Notes: a model not told the origin generated them from the sequence alone. DNA of 64,000 bases from Bryopsis sp. KO-2023 (GCA_030272585.1 BSYQ01000004.1:3844001-3908000), one strand, 5' to 3'. Shown: positions 48,251 through 60,556, counted from the first letter of the stretch. Numbers and translations are program-made.

Positions 48251-49950
48251 ACACATTGAAACAAGGACACCAAACAAACAGTCGATTGAACAGAGAATCA
48301 GCTCCACCATTGAGCATTTCTAAGAGGTCCTGTTGTTTCTGTTTGTGAGGGATGGTCGCCCATGGGTGCCTGTTTACCAACCTTGGTCTTCCATCTTTCA
48401 AGAAAAACTCCAAACAGAAAGTGTGGGCGTTTCCCCACTTGACAATTCCTATTGATCAGTTTCAATAAATTCAAAATCATAAGAAAAAAGAGGGAACCAG
48501 CTTTGACTTCTTCTTTACCCTTTTGAGGGATTAAGCTTGACAATGAGCTTGACAATTTCCCAATCTTGAAATTAGGTGTTTTTTTTGGTTTTTCTTTAAT
48601 TTCAGAAGAAAAACAACAATTGTTCTTTCCTAGTTCTGAGATTGAACTCCAGCATGGCTGAATTACACAAGTCCAAAACAAGTTATTTTCCATGGTGGGG
48701 GTTATTTCTGAACAGAAAATCATAGTGCCTCAGGCGTCAGTCACAGTGGCCTCCTTTTCCGTTCAGTCTTTTATTTTGTGTTGAAGTTTAAACTGAGCTG
48801 CATTACGATTTCACCAAAGGGCAAAAAATCTTGTATTGTAGAGGCATATTTGAGTTCGCCCCTTTAGCAAATCTCATGGGGTGGTCTTCCAGGCCCTCAC
48901 CTTTCCAAATTCCTTTACCCTAAACTGTTTCCTTGCTTTTCCTTGCGTTACTGCGTAATATTGGGGTGACCTGAACGATCACCTGTCTGGGTGGGACATA
49001 CGAGGCAGAACAGACGGGAAAAGATTTACAAGTCTCAAACATCGACTCACGCCGCTAGGCTATATCATGATCTGACCTCTCGACTGTACTCCCCTCATTT
49101 TCTATCCATTAACTCATCCTCACTCCCTATCCCACATTCCTCTCAACATTCCCCAATTCCAGTTGTCACTCAAATGTTTGTATCTCTGCCTCCCTCTGTC
49201 ACCCATCAATCACATCTGTCGCTTCAAGCTCCCTCTTTTAACCTCCATTATTCCTACTTTTACATACCCAATGAAGCACCTCAAAGAAAATGGCTATTAT
49301 AATAGCCATTTTTAATAATTTTTAAATAGCCATAATTATGAAGCTCAAGATGGGAAGAGTCACGATGAGAATTTCATGTTTTCCGGGGAATTTCTAGTGG
49401 AGAAAATATTGGAAAAGGGGAGAGCCTGGGTTCAAGGATTTTTTATTGACAGTTTGAACCGCTGCAAGGATGATGCACAGAGTCAAGAGGAGACAGCAGT
49501 TCAAAGATGGGGACCATATGCTAGGTTAAGGATTTACTGACGGGGCTTGTCTGGATGATTGATAATTGAAGTGTGGCACTTCCAAAAACTTTAGTGAAAA
49601 TTATTCACCAAAGTATACTCGCAGCAGACACGACAACCCCACAAAAAGAACAATAGATTGGATTAACGTCAATCAAGAACAAGCTGGTAAACCGTGAGGC
49701 TTTCATTCACTTTTCGTTCACAGTATCAAATTAAGTTTCTGGTTCTGGCCAACCTCCTAGCTCCCTACGAACATCTTAATAATTAACTCTCTTGCGAAGG
49801 TTCGATCCTATGTACTCTTTGTGGCCCACTGAATGGGCTTGAGAATAAAAAAAGTAATCACTGAAACAAGTAAAAACCCACTAATATTTTTAAGCCTCCA
49901 GCAATATACACATGAACACGAAATGAGAAAAGAAACCTAGGAACCTCAAC
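48251..49950. other. gene-poor stretch
   Basis: No supported gene. It may include further unrecognised remnants of the duplicated coiled-coil gene at its left edge. A perfect 26-bp palindrome lies at 49287-49312. Frames at 48298-48723 (-) and 48991-49302 (+) have no recognisable domain. Confidence 0.5.
49287..49312. repeat. perfect 26-bp palindrome
   Basis: AAAATGGCTATTA is followed immediately by its exact reverse complement with no loop; a partial copy (aaatagccata) follows at about 49324. Could be a tiny element end or a chance AT-rich palindrome. Confidence 0.8.
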
Positions 49951-51044
49951 CTATTCTTTGAATCCACTGTCGCACTCCGCACAGTATTTCCTGTTTGGAA
50001 CGAAGCTTCTGAGCCAGCACTCCCCTGCTTTGTTGTACTTGGTGTCCTTCTTGATCCTTGTCCAAGCCTTGCAGTCTGACAAAACATTCAAACAACTGAG
50101 CATGAGCTCCACTTTGATGAACCACCAGCGTCTTTAGGAGGAGTGTTACGAGGAGAGAAAAAAAAACTTCAAAAAAAAAATGGTACAGTCTCCTGAAGAC
50201 TGCTGGAGTGCTCACCACTTCTCGTATTGCATTTCCTGCAGCACTCAGCATTGGATTTTGTGAACTGGCCATTGTTCAGAAGGCCATCTTTGGAAGGAAA
50301 ATCGGTGTTCCCAAGCACTCCACACGAATTCACCCCGCTGTCACAATAGGAGCACGCTTTCTGGGCAGGTCTGAAACTCCTCAGCCAACATTCTCCACTG
50401 GTGCTGCCACCGAAGTTACCTTTGATCCTTGTCCAAACCTTGCACGCTGAGAAATCGCCCCAAATTTGGGGATTTAAATTCAGTTGAAAAAAAAAAAATT
50501 GAAAACACTTGTTTTAAAAACACTGTAAGCATTCTTTGAGTTCGTGCACAGAGAGTGTTCTGCTGCCCTTTGTTCCAAACACCACAAAAAATAATTCAAA
50601 AGTGCAATTCGTTTTGAACAGTCAACCCCTATTGAAACTTTGAGAGCTCACCAGGGTGGCTGGCACATTTCTCGCAACACTCCCCATTCGTGGCGGTTAT
50701 GTCGTTGTTTCCATTGTTCAGAATTCCCGCGCCAGATGGAAAATCGACATTGAACATCGTGCCGCATCCACCGAAGGGCCCTTCACTGTGTCGAGATTGC
50801 GCTCCTGCCCAGCAAAAAACAACGATAATCCTTGAGTTCGTTGAACACCAGCACAGTCCTTGGGGGAAAAATCGATGCTGCCTCAGATCAACCCAGCGAT
50901 TCTGTTTGTTACAGACTTTCGAACGCCCGCACATATACATCTTTAATCGGAATTCGCAACCAAGGTGAAGGATTGGCCATACATACCGTGCCGTGCCAAG
51001 ATGGTCAATAGAACAGCTACGACAACTTTGTGCGAAAGCATCAT
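49951..51044 (-). CDS. secreted Cys-rich protein with PAN/apple-like modules
   Basis: Four exons on the minus strand, 51044-50987, 50804-50652, 50446-50216 and 50075-49951, give 188 residues. All three introns are phase 1. The N-terminus MMLSHKVVVAVLLTILARHG is a signal peptide, cut probably near HGAQS. The mature chain carries two near-identical modules, each split by an intron. The N-half pattern is CG..FNVDFPS.(A/D)G(I/L)LNNG followed by (E)CC.KC. The C-half pattern is (A/D)CK(V/A)WTRIK followed by GECWLRSF.P....C..CDSG. The CC..C, CxxWT and CWL pattern is that of PAN/apple domains, extracellular disulfide modules that bind carbohydrate or protein. Symmetrical phase-1 exons suit duplication by exon shuffling. 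No catalytic domain is attached, so the role may be adhesion, cell wall or secreted lectin-like. Confidence 0.8.
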
Positions 51045-52737
51045 TTTTAACTCGTAGAACGACTGAATCCAAAGTCGATGGACCTGGAAGATAAAACTTC
51101 GAAGTAGGGGCTGATTCTCAAAGGAGGAGGCAAGTTTGGGGCAAAAAAATTGTTGTTTGGTGCTCCCAGTCGACAAATATTTATGGGGATGCGTGGGGCG
51201 GATGTTCAGCCCCAAGATCGCGGAGTGATAGGACACTGGCGCAAGACTGGTGTGGCGGTTCGTGTTTGGAGTTGCAGTAGACCGCTCACTCTTCGAGTGT
51301 GTGAGTCCTTGCTTGGAGGAGTGTCAAGAAATACACGCATGCGTAAAAAAACGGGCGCATGCGGCCGTTTTTCTTGAGCAGGAGATCTCCTCTAGAAAAG
51401 ACCCTCTGCGTGTTGTCACCAGTACTGGTAGTTTGAATCCTTGCGAGTCGAGTAAAAGTACTGACTGGTTCTTGAAAGCACCAAGTCCGCCGCAGTTGGA
51501 GCGGTTACGAGCTCTCCATTAAAAAACGCTCATCCATAGTGCAACTGTGTGTGTAAATAAATAATAACCATTTTCTAAATAATAACCAATGCACTTTTGT
51601 GAGCAAAATATCCCATGTCCACAGCTGCCATGGCCTCGACTGAGGGGTTGCTGCACTTTACAAAAATTAGGACTTGGGAGTTCAACGAAGGAGATATCAA
51701 GGGAAAAGAAACAGGTTATGCTCCAATCTCAACAAAGAAATATTTTATAAGGGTAGGAGACGGGAAAATGAAAATGAAGGGCGTTTTTGTAGAGGATATT
51801 TGGATGCTCATGGCAGAAAAAACAACCGTTGTCAAAACACTGGCATTATGCAGTTTTGGACATGAGAAGCACCACTTCAAACAAAAAAGAGCAACTGCTC
51901 CCTTCGAGGCAGAAGAAAAAAGTTTCCCTCCTCTTCGTTTTCCTTTATTATTGTTGATCGAATCCACAATTATTCCTGGCAGTCATATGACCATCCCTTA
52001 CCATCCATTGATATCACTTGTCCAAAGAACAATCAACGAAACACGAACATGAACCCCCCAAAAAACCCAGCAATCGACATGCAAAACACGGCTTCCCAAC
52101 CAAGCCTGTGAGGAAAAAAAATCTGTGCTCGAAATATACAAGAAAAAAGTGTCCTCTCAGGGAAAGCAATCCTCAAATTGGTAAAAAAAACATAAGGAGG
52201 GAAAAAAAGAAACTCTAATCCAAAGTAAACACATAGATACTTAAAAACAATAATCGCCCATCCCATTAGCAATATGATTAAATTCCCAAATCGTTCAGAC
52301 ACCCTCCCTTTCCCCTGTACAAAGCAAATCCAGCCCTTGCTTCCCGAAAAACTTGATTCTTGAGCGGAAGGCAAAAACATCACAAAAACAATGCAGATAT
52401 TTCCACCCCCGCAGGAACACACATACCCCACAAAATCGACCCATCGAGACAAAAATGACAAAAATGCCAGAAATATCTCTGGTGAATTCAATGCAATCGA
52501 TTATTTGGAGCAGGATAGCCCCTCACAGCCACCCGCACGTATCCATTTCAACAGGGAAATTTTCCCCACCCCGGGCGGGCAAAAAGCCTACCACAGCGCA
52601 TAAATATCAAATTTGGATAAAGGGAATTTCACTGTGAGAAGCTTGGGTGCAAGCAGCCGATCCCTGGTATTTCTCCGTTTAGTCGTTTTTTTTTTTTGGT
52701 TTTGTTTTGTTTTTTTGTTTTGTAATTTCGTTCATGG
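51045..52737. other. intergenic stretch
   Basis: The PAN-gene promoter side followed by the 3' flank of the VPS9 gene. One 145-codon open frame (51615-52052, +) begins MSTAAMASTEGLLHFTKIRT, but it has no recognisable domain, partner exons or composition support. I do not call it a gene. A T-rich run at 52685-52730 adjoins the VPS9 stop. Confidence 0.45.
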
Positions 52738-55700
52738 CTACTGCAACAGATCTGGGAAAGAATCCATGGCTGACATGTTGACCTCCCCACCGACAGGCTC
52801 TTTTTTGATAACTACCCCATCCTTATCTCCACCAAAAGAAAATTCCGAATTGCTCTGCTGAGCTGCCACTCCATTATGCTCCACCCCCTCCACATCTTCC
52901 CCCGAACTACCTTTAGTAATGGAACCCCCTGGATTGGTTAATGATACATGTGATATCAAAGACGGCGCCTCCGACACCCCCGGATGCTCCTGTTGTACAT
53001 TGGATGGCCCCTCATCCCAACCCCGTAGATTTGACAGTGCCGTCGACTCTTCCGGCTCGCCTTTCTGGACGTTGTTATTGTTCAAATCGGCGCTGTCAGA
53101 TATGCCCACCCCCCCGTTTTCAGCCGCCGAAATGCAATCCGCTGAAGCGGGGAAACGGAAATCATGCACCGTTTTGTTGCTGGTTTCAGGCGGCGAGGGG
53201 ACCCCCTCCGCTTGACCTTGCACTGAGGTCGACTCTTCAGGGAATGTGATCAGCGGATGCGAGTTTCTGGTGGGCAGCACCCCCCCGTCCCTCTCGCCAC
53301 CATCCCCAGCAGCATGGTCTTCCCCAGTGTTTGTCTCGGACGCACTCCCAGGGCCGCTTCCAGCAGTGGATTGCGATGTGGGCGGTCCGCTGCCGACACC
53401 GCTGACCTCGCATTCATCCCCACGCACCGAATTGGAGGCCGAGAATTCAGGGTCCAGTTCGTGGGAAAGCATGACATCCTGCTCCTCCAAGCTGGAGTCG
53501 GAAGACCTCATTCGATGCCTCAGTGCTTGCTCCAGGATTTCATATTTCAACACCATTTCTTTGTACTCATCGAAAAGCTTGGAAATATGCCCCACCGTCA
53601 TATCGGCAGCTGCCGTGGAAAGAAACGGATAGGCAGCCAACAAGTTTCCGTTGGAAGGCCAAACGCACTTCCACTTGCGACCATCGTCCGTATCCGATAT
53701 CAACCTGACAAAACACAGCAAACACAAAATTTTTGTAATTCGAAATATAAGTTTCCCCCCCCAAATGCTTTTTTCACCCACTATTTCACCACACATATTT
53801 GAAAGAATGCATGGATGCACCAATCAAATACATGTCTTCGGAACACAAAAAAGCCCAACTCACACATTAAAAAAAATAAAAAAAACCTAGATCACTCATT
53901 CGTATAGCGGAGGGGCAACATGGCCTTCCAGTCTCGATGTACTACATTTGAGGGAAAAAAACAAAAAAAAACACGCCATGAGATATGAGAGGGGGAAAGA
54001 ATTGCAGCACCCACTTGACGATCGTTGGGGAATCTTTGTGCATGGTGGATTCCTTCAGGACTTCGTAGCCCATCACCACGGAGCGGTACTCTGTCAGCAG
54101 CGAATCCACCTGTCCCAAAGTGACCAAATCTGATGTCAAGCCCATCAAAGGATATCTGTTGACGATATCCCCTTCGGCAGCCAGCTGGGAAACCAAGCCC
54201 ACACCCTCGGCCTCCAGCTCAGCATATGAAGATATCCTGGGGAAAAAAACAACAAAACAACAGAAAATAAAAAAACATGTATTTCCCCTGGAAAAGCAAT
54301 CCAGCAAAGAGCTCACACAACTGTATTAATTTACAACAGGACGACATACGCTTTTCAGTTAAATTAAATTAAAATTTATTCCATTCGTTATTTTCAATAA
54401 AAACAGAAGTACCAAGTCAATTCGATCTCCATGTTTTAATTCACTCATTGAAATTTCATTTTTTTTTTCTTTGTTTCGGAAAGCGTATCGCAGGAAAACA
54501 ACACCCCCCCCTCAAAAAAAATAAAAAAATAAAAATGTATTTCTAAACACTTTTCTGCCCCAGTCACCTGTCCCAACTGATTTCCATTTTGGGATCCCCA
54601 TGTCTGGCCCCGATGGCCTCGGAGCTCACCACACTGCTGCCATCCTGCCACAATAACACTGCCTCACCACAAAACAAAATTCCCCTGGGAGGAGAGGAGG
54701 GGGAAAAATATATATATCACAAGATACGTCTGCAGCCTCCAGGCTTCCTCCACTTGGATTCAAATCTTTAAAAAAAAAATGAGCTCTTTGCTTTTCTCGT
54801 TCCTTTTTGAATTTTTGATCCGATTCTGAGCACACAGCTGGGTCAGGCTATGCTTCTTTGTTCTGGTTGGAATGTTGCACCCCTCACAACTGGCAAAAAT
54901 CTGCAGCTAGAAAACACAACAGATCACATTTCTCAAAGCAACGTATTTCCTTCTTTCATCCTTATTGTTTAGAGAGCCTCACCGGATCAGGCCTTGGGTT
55001 GACTTCCTCCTTCGATTTCTTGTGCAATGACGGTGGTGTTGTGGCGGTGGCAGTCATGTCAGACTCCTGAGTCATTCTGTGAGAGTCTGACACTTTGCCT
55101 CCCATCGCCTCTTCATATTGCTCGTAGCCCAGCAGGCCGTTTTCGAGGAAGCTGGTCAGAAACTCTTCCCGACCGTCAGTGAAGGATTCGGCATCCGCTG
55201 TTTCAATGAAAAGCGCCGACACGCTCTGACAGAAAGAATTAAACTGTCTTATTAAAAAGAAAACAAGATGAAACCAAGTTTTCAACATAACATTGCCCAC
55301 CCATGATACCTTTAATCCTGGAAGCTAGAAATATCACTAGTAGCACTATCACACAACAATATTATTATTATTAGTGGTAATGAATTTCTTTTATTTTACT
55401 TTGCTTTTTTGGAGGGGGGGAGGGATTGGTGGATTATCACACAATTGGGTCAATTTCAAATACCAGGAACCTAATTAAAGAGCTACCAAAAACAGTAACA
55501 AACGTCCATCAGGCGAAAATCGACCATTTTCCTGAAATCGATGAAAACTTGAAAGAAACACAAGAATCGCCATAGATGAATGCATGCATGGTCTCACCAA
55601 CTGCATGAAATAGTACTCGGCGATGGAAACCAATTTGGTCTTCATTCGAAACCGCTTGATGAATTCAATGTTAGAAATCAAGTGCTTTGGCCGTGCGCGG

Positions 55701-57933
55701 ATCACCACATAATTCAAAACAGGAACGAAAATGTCGGCACCTGAAACCAGAATTAAATATCAGCACAAAGATCTTTCAAAAATCGAATTTAAAAACCGAC
55801 AATATCTGCTCAACACAGGAAGACATACACTCTGTTGAAAAAAAAAAGAAAATTTAATGTATGTAGATAGATATAATATCCAAAAACACATTTTCGTGAG
55901 CAGGATTGCACTCGGCAAATCTTTGCCTTGTGTAAAATATTTTAGTAAAAATATATCACAAAAAAAAGTAATGGTACGTAAAGTTTTGTTTCCAGAGGTG
56001 TTTCCTACAGGTGTTCAGAATCAATTACTGTGGCAAAAATGTGGCACAGGATGGGTTTTGTTTGTTTACTCACCATCACCAGCACGTCCTGAATTTCGAA
56101 GCATGTTCAGAATCACACGACAGCAATTCAACATGCAAATCAGCTTCGCTCGAGGGCACTGCGAAAAAAATCGGACAAATCAGAAATGTGCATATTATTC
56201 TGTTCTCATTTTGTCTAAAACGATGAGGGTGATGGAATCCTCCCAACCCCCCGCAAAAATAATAATCAAAAAAATCAAAAAAATCACAGCCCTCTTAAAT
56301 AATAGAAAACACTTCCCTTTTTTGGGGTAACGTGGAGTATTTCCCTCCATTATACAAAAACATTTCATTCCATATCATATCATATCATGTCATCTCATTT
56401 TTTTTTCTCTTTTTTTTTTGGGGGGGGGGGGGGGCGTAAGACGAACGGCACGACACGCACACAGAAAATCCATCACCTGAAAAGCGTTCATTTTCTGGAG
56501 CTCTTTCACAGCAAGGGCAATGAACTCTTCCGTCATCACTTTCGGGGGGATGTCCAGGTGAGAGGGCTGCACGAATTGCATGGCCTCCATTCTGGCCGAA
56601 AGCATTTCGTCCCTTTCTCGATCTTCCAAATATTTTCCAAACAGCAGAGAGTGCAGCTTCCTCGTTAGATATTCCTCCAGACCCTGTCCATTCGCAAAAA
56701 GGTCATCGGGGCTGCGAGAATCGAAGAAAGCGATGTGCCAGTAAACTGGCAAAGTGATATTTTTTGGGGAAGTGCAAAAATCCCTTTCTTTAGCAGCCAC
56801 TGTATACGAAGCACTCCTGATGTTTGTTCACAACCATCTTTTCAAATTTGCTTTGCTGAACTTTTTTTTCTTCCCTAAATGTTATCAAGAAAAGAAAAAT
56901 CTTCTCACTGAAAGATTCTTTCAGCTCCAGCTTTGCTTCTATTTATAGCTAATTTTCACTGTAACAGCCAGAACTCTCGAATAACCCCTAAGGTTATTTG
57001 TTGTTTTTTTCCCTCTACTCGCTCACCTCCATTGTGATGTACATTTCATGTGGAGGGACGGATTTCCAAACTTTGTGTTTCTTAAAATCTGCCTCAATTC
57101 TTACCATGAAGTTCTGAGCAGGACACAACCAGGCCAATGTTTCACTCCACAGGAAAGTGAGCGAAAATAAAATCGAACGAACTAACAAATTAACACAAAT
57201 TATATTTATTTTTTATTTTATTTTTTAGTATACACGTCTGTATGTTTCTTCTACATTTTTAGGAGAACCCGAAAAAAAGGTTGGAGGATAGAGTTGAAAA
57301 TCAACTCCATGCGAAGAGATGATTTTTTTTTTTACACTGAGACTATCCACAATCTCCAAAATTAATAAGTAAATACATAATAAATAAATAAAATGGGGCT
57401 GATGATACTCTGTGGGTTGGCTTCTCAATCAATAAGATGGAGTCGGCAAATTTCTCCTTCACACAGGATGTCATTACCTGAATGGCATTGCTATCTTTGT
57501 TTGGTTCCCTCTTTTTTCTATCGAAGTTCTGCAGGAACCTTGGATTAAAAAAAAGAAAAAAACAGGGCAAACTTCAGCACATAAAGTTTCTGTCTTGAAT
57601 GTATTTATATTATAAAAAAAAACTTGATTTCTCATTTGTATGACAATAAACTCAACATGGGGCTTTCAGCCATCATTGAAATGCAACCAGCAACAAGAAA
57701 GAAATGAAGAACAGTTTTTCTTTCCCCATGTCAGCCTGGTGTGGGCTTGCTTTTTTCATTTTTGCTCTGTTTCTGCTCGGTGCGTTTTTTTCCACTTTTC
57801 GACTTCGAATACAAGGAGTCACTCACTTATTGATTTTTCTGACGAACTCCTTCGCAGACTCATTTTTCATTAGCTCCAGAAATCTTTGGAAAGAAACGGG
57901 AGCGACGAAAGGCGCGAAGGGATCCTCTTCCAT
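52738..57933 (-). CDS. VPS9-domain protein, predicted Rab5-family GEF with long C-terminal extension
   Basis: Predicted nucleotide exchange factor for Rab5/RABF GTPases on early endosomes. Exons on the minus strand: 57933-57827, 57538-57478, 57113-57027, 56683-56477, 56158-56074, 55740-55598, 55225-54983, 54644-54568, 54236-54011, a tentative 29-nt exon 53924-53896, and 53704-52738. They give about 743 residues. The helical-bundle part resembles plant VPS9A (FQRFLELMKNESAKEFVRKI; GLEEYLTRKLHSLLF; PSHLDIPPKV). The VPS9 core is AKLICMLNCCRVILNMLRNS, then GADIFVPVLNYVVIRARPKHL with the key Asp185, then YYFMQL. Residues about 312-743 have no counterpart in VPS9A. They hold two related modules (about 363-402 and 445-485) and a Ser/Gly/Glu-rich tail. 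A Met 78 bases upstream (58011) is possible. The 29-nt exon is the weakest part; it is needed to keep the frame. Confidence 0.85.
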
Positions 57934-58109
57934 TTTATCTGCAGGACGCTTTTGTTTTTTTCTCCGAGGCAAACAACAGACGAGGGCTTCGCGCGCAGAT
58001 ACCACAGCCAAACGCTGTCGTACGACAGCTGCCCTCCTTACGTCACGTCGTTTCTGGAAAGAAAGACGTATAAAACCAGCACTGCTTGGTGTTTTCTGGC
58101 TGGCGTGCG
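57934..58109. promoter_or_regulatory. 176-base bidirectional promoter, VPS9 gene and MRPL13
   Basis: The two start codons are only 176 bases apart and head-to-head, so both promoters and both 5' UTRs must lie here. TTACGTCACGTCG at 58039-58051 contains a TGACGT/ACGTCA core. No TATA box is visible. Confidence 0.65.
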
Positions 58110-59646
58110 ATGGGGACCAGACTGCGGAACATCGACGTCACCGGACTGAGGCTCCGGTACATCGACGCCAAAGGAGAGGTGAGATCGATTTCACTCCTCC
58201 GTTTGATGAGAAGTGCTGGGCAGAGGGATGACGTTTTTTTGGGGGTGACGTTTATTTTGGGGGGAGGGAGGAGAGGAGGTTGCGCAAACTACCTTTATAG
58301 CAGTTCGATGGATAAATAAGCCCAAAAGAGACTCTGAAGGAAAGACAGAAAACAAAGATTCCAAAAGGATTCTGCTGGATTTTGTGAAGAGCAAATTGGG
58401 ACATATATACCGCATATGAAGAATGGTGTTGTGAGCCATTTTCTTTGCAAAAAAGAAAAAAAATCAGCAATAAAATTGGTCAGTGTGGATCAGGTGGTGG
58501 GTAGGCTAGCTGCACAGCTGTCCAAAATTCTGCAAGGCAAGGATAAGCCCTCTTATGCTCCGAACAAGGACTCGGGAGATGTTTGCATCGTGGTCAATGC
58601 AAGCAAAGTTGAACTCACGGGGAAAAAATGGAAACAGAAAGAATATGTGTGGCACACAGGTGCGCATCCATTTTTTTTTTTCAACCAATAAAAAAAAGAT
58701 AGAAAAAATAGAGAAGTGCTGTTTTTTTATTTCAGATGTCGATGAAACTCCCCCCCTTCCCCAAGTAACCAAAAACGAAAATAACTATATCTACATATAG
58801 AAAAACTCATGCGTGTGGGAAAATTTTGATATTTTGGTTTTTCGAGGATCAAATAGTGGAATCTGATAGATCTTGTTTGCTTGGGTTTGTTGTTATGCAT
58901 TGGATTTACTGAGCGGTGCATATTTTGGGATTTCCCCCTTCTCCTCCCAACAAAGAAACAAAAAATTATTGAAGGCAAAAGTCTGACAAGAGTGACATGA
59001 GTATCCAGGTTTTTTTGTTTTTTTTTTGAAAATCTGTTGATATCCAGATAAATATCAACACAACGATATTCTCTTTCACCTACTAGCACATGGATCTAGC
59101 TGATTTTTTTTTTAATTATTATTTTAAAATTATATTAATGGTAATGTTATTATTATTATAACTGTACTGTGTATACATATACAAGGGTACATGGGAGGTC
59201 TGAAGAAAAAGAGCGTGCAAGATGTGTTCGACAAGAAACCCGAAGACGTTCTGTGGAGGGCCGTGAACGGGATGCTCCCCAAAAACAACCTGCGTAGATA
59301 TCGAATGAGGAAACTCAGGATTTTCCCTGAGGACTACATCCCGGAGTACGCTTCCATGCATCCCTTGGTCCCTTGGGAAATGCCGGAAAGGAAATTGCGT
59401 GACAGAGGCAAGGGATTCACGCTTCCTCAGGGTGCGTTGCCCATGAACCCGGAGGCTTACATGAGGAGAATGAAGTCTTCCCCGAAATATGAAACGGCCA
59501 AGGAGCGGTACTTGAGGGGGGAATTCGATGCACCTGAGGAGGAGGTGGTGATCGCAGGGACCCCACCGGAAGGTTGGACGCCGAAAACTTGGGAGGAAGA
59601 AGGGGAAAAGAAAAGGAAAGAGGATGAAGCTGCCCGCAAGAAATAG
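58110..59646 (+). CDS. MRPL13: mitochondrial (bacterial-type) ribosomal protein uL13
   Basis: Large-subunit protein of the organellar ribosome. Exons 58110-58178, 58494-58659 and 59186-59646 give 231 residues. Key signatures span the joins: YIDAKGE-VVGRLAAQLSKIL, YAPNKDSGDVCIVVNA, then VELTGKKW, and HT-GYMGGLKKKS. VLWRAVNGMLPKNNLRR and YRMRKLRIF follow. The organisation is bacterial/mitochondrial uL13, not the eukaryotic cytosolic L13a type. The C-terminus extends about 90 residues beyond the bacterial end, with a Glu/Lys-rich tail common in mitoribosomal proteins. No long cleavable presequence is seen (MGTRLRNIDVTGLRLRYID is short and basic). A plastid location is therefore not excluded but less likely. 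Confidence 0.92.
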
Positions 59647-60361
59647 AACACCGCATATTCTTTTTAGTTGGAGAAAGGCGGGGGGGGGGTTGCGGGGATT
59701 TGTAGGAGAGTAGTTTGCGGTTTCGCTAGTTTTTTTGGTGTATTTTTCATCCTTACTTTTTCTTATGTTCTTTTTTTTTTAGTTCTGGTGGTGCAATGGA
59801 ACGGTGGTGTCTTTTCATTGACTTTGGGTTGCTTCTCTCCGTTTCATGCTGCAGATCCTCCTTTGTGGTTTTCAGTTTTCGACAGTAGGTTTTCTTTTTT
59901 TTTTTTTGGGGGGGGGGGATCGTGCTTGAAAAAAGGGCTTTGTAAATTCAAGGCAGGAATTCACGTCACTGTTCCATTTCACCAGTTGAGCTCTTTGTAT
60001 CCAAGGATTGTTGCTGTTGCATCATTTTCACTCACAACGCATGAACAGCATTCTAGAAGAACGCCTCTATTTTCAGCATGAGGAATGGTGGTGAAGGAGA
60101 CCACCCCACCCCACCCTACATCTTCTTTTTAGGGCAGATTGGGGAAATTTTGGTGCATTTTGCTTCATCGTTTCTATTTCCGAGCAGTTCACCAAACCTC
60201 ACACAGCATGACTCATTTCGCACAAACAGAGAGGAGCAGCCATAAATTGTCAGTTTTCCTCCAAATTGCTCGAAAAAACCCAAGCCATTCCACTCACCTT
60301 CAATCGTGGTTCCGTTCTCCTGTCTTGCCAATCTACACCTTTACAGTAGGAACGTCGCGCG
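59647..60361. other. intergenic stretch, MRPL13 to TMA7
   Basis: MRPL13 3' UTR, a T-run/G-run junction at about 59897-59918, then the TMA7 upstream region (CGTCGCGCG just before its ATG). The open frame at 60139-60747 overlaps TMA7 in another phase and is not a gene. Confidence 0.5.
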
Positions 60362-60556
60362 ATGCCTGGAAGAGAGGGTGGAAAAGCCAAGCCACTGAAG
60401 GCCCCAAAGAAGAAGAACAAACAGCTGGACGACGACGACTTGGAGTTTCTCAAGAAAAAGAAAGAGGACCAAAAAGCGCTGCAGGACTTGAAAAAACAAG
60501 CTGGCCAAAAGGGTGCTTTCGGAGGGGCTGGGTTGAAGAAAAGCGGAAAGAAGTGA
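60362..60556 (+). CDS. TMA7: TMA7, translation machinery-associated protein 7
   Basis: Single-exon 64-residue protein. The N-terminus MPGREGGKAKPLKAPKKK and the C-terminus ending KKSGKK match the TMA7/CCDC72 family almost end to end. A charged middle (DDDDLEFLKKKKEDQKAL) forms the expected helix. It is a small, highly charged ribosome-associated protein found across eukaryotes; its exact role in translation is not established. No introns, signal peptide or membrane segment. Confidence 0.95.
   Translation: MPGREGGKAKPLKAPKKKNKQLDDDDLEFLKKKKEDQKALQDLKKQAGQKGAFGGAGLKKSGKK

Noticed and set aside
51615-52052. 145-codon open frame on the plus strand
   Set aside because: No domain, signal peptide or partner exons; composition is like the surrounding non-coding sequence and a minus-strand frame overlaps it.
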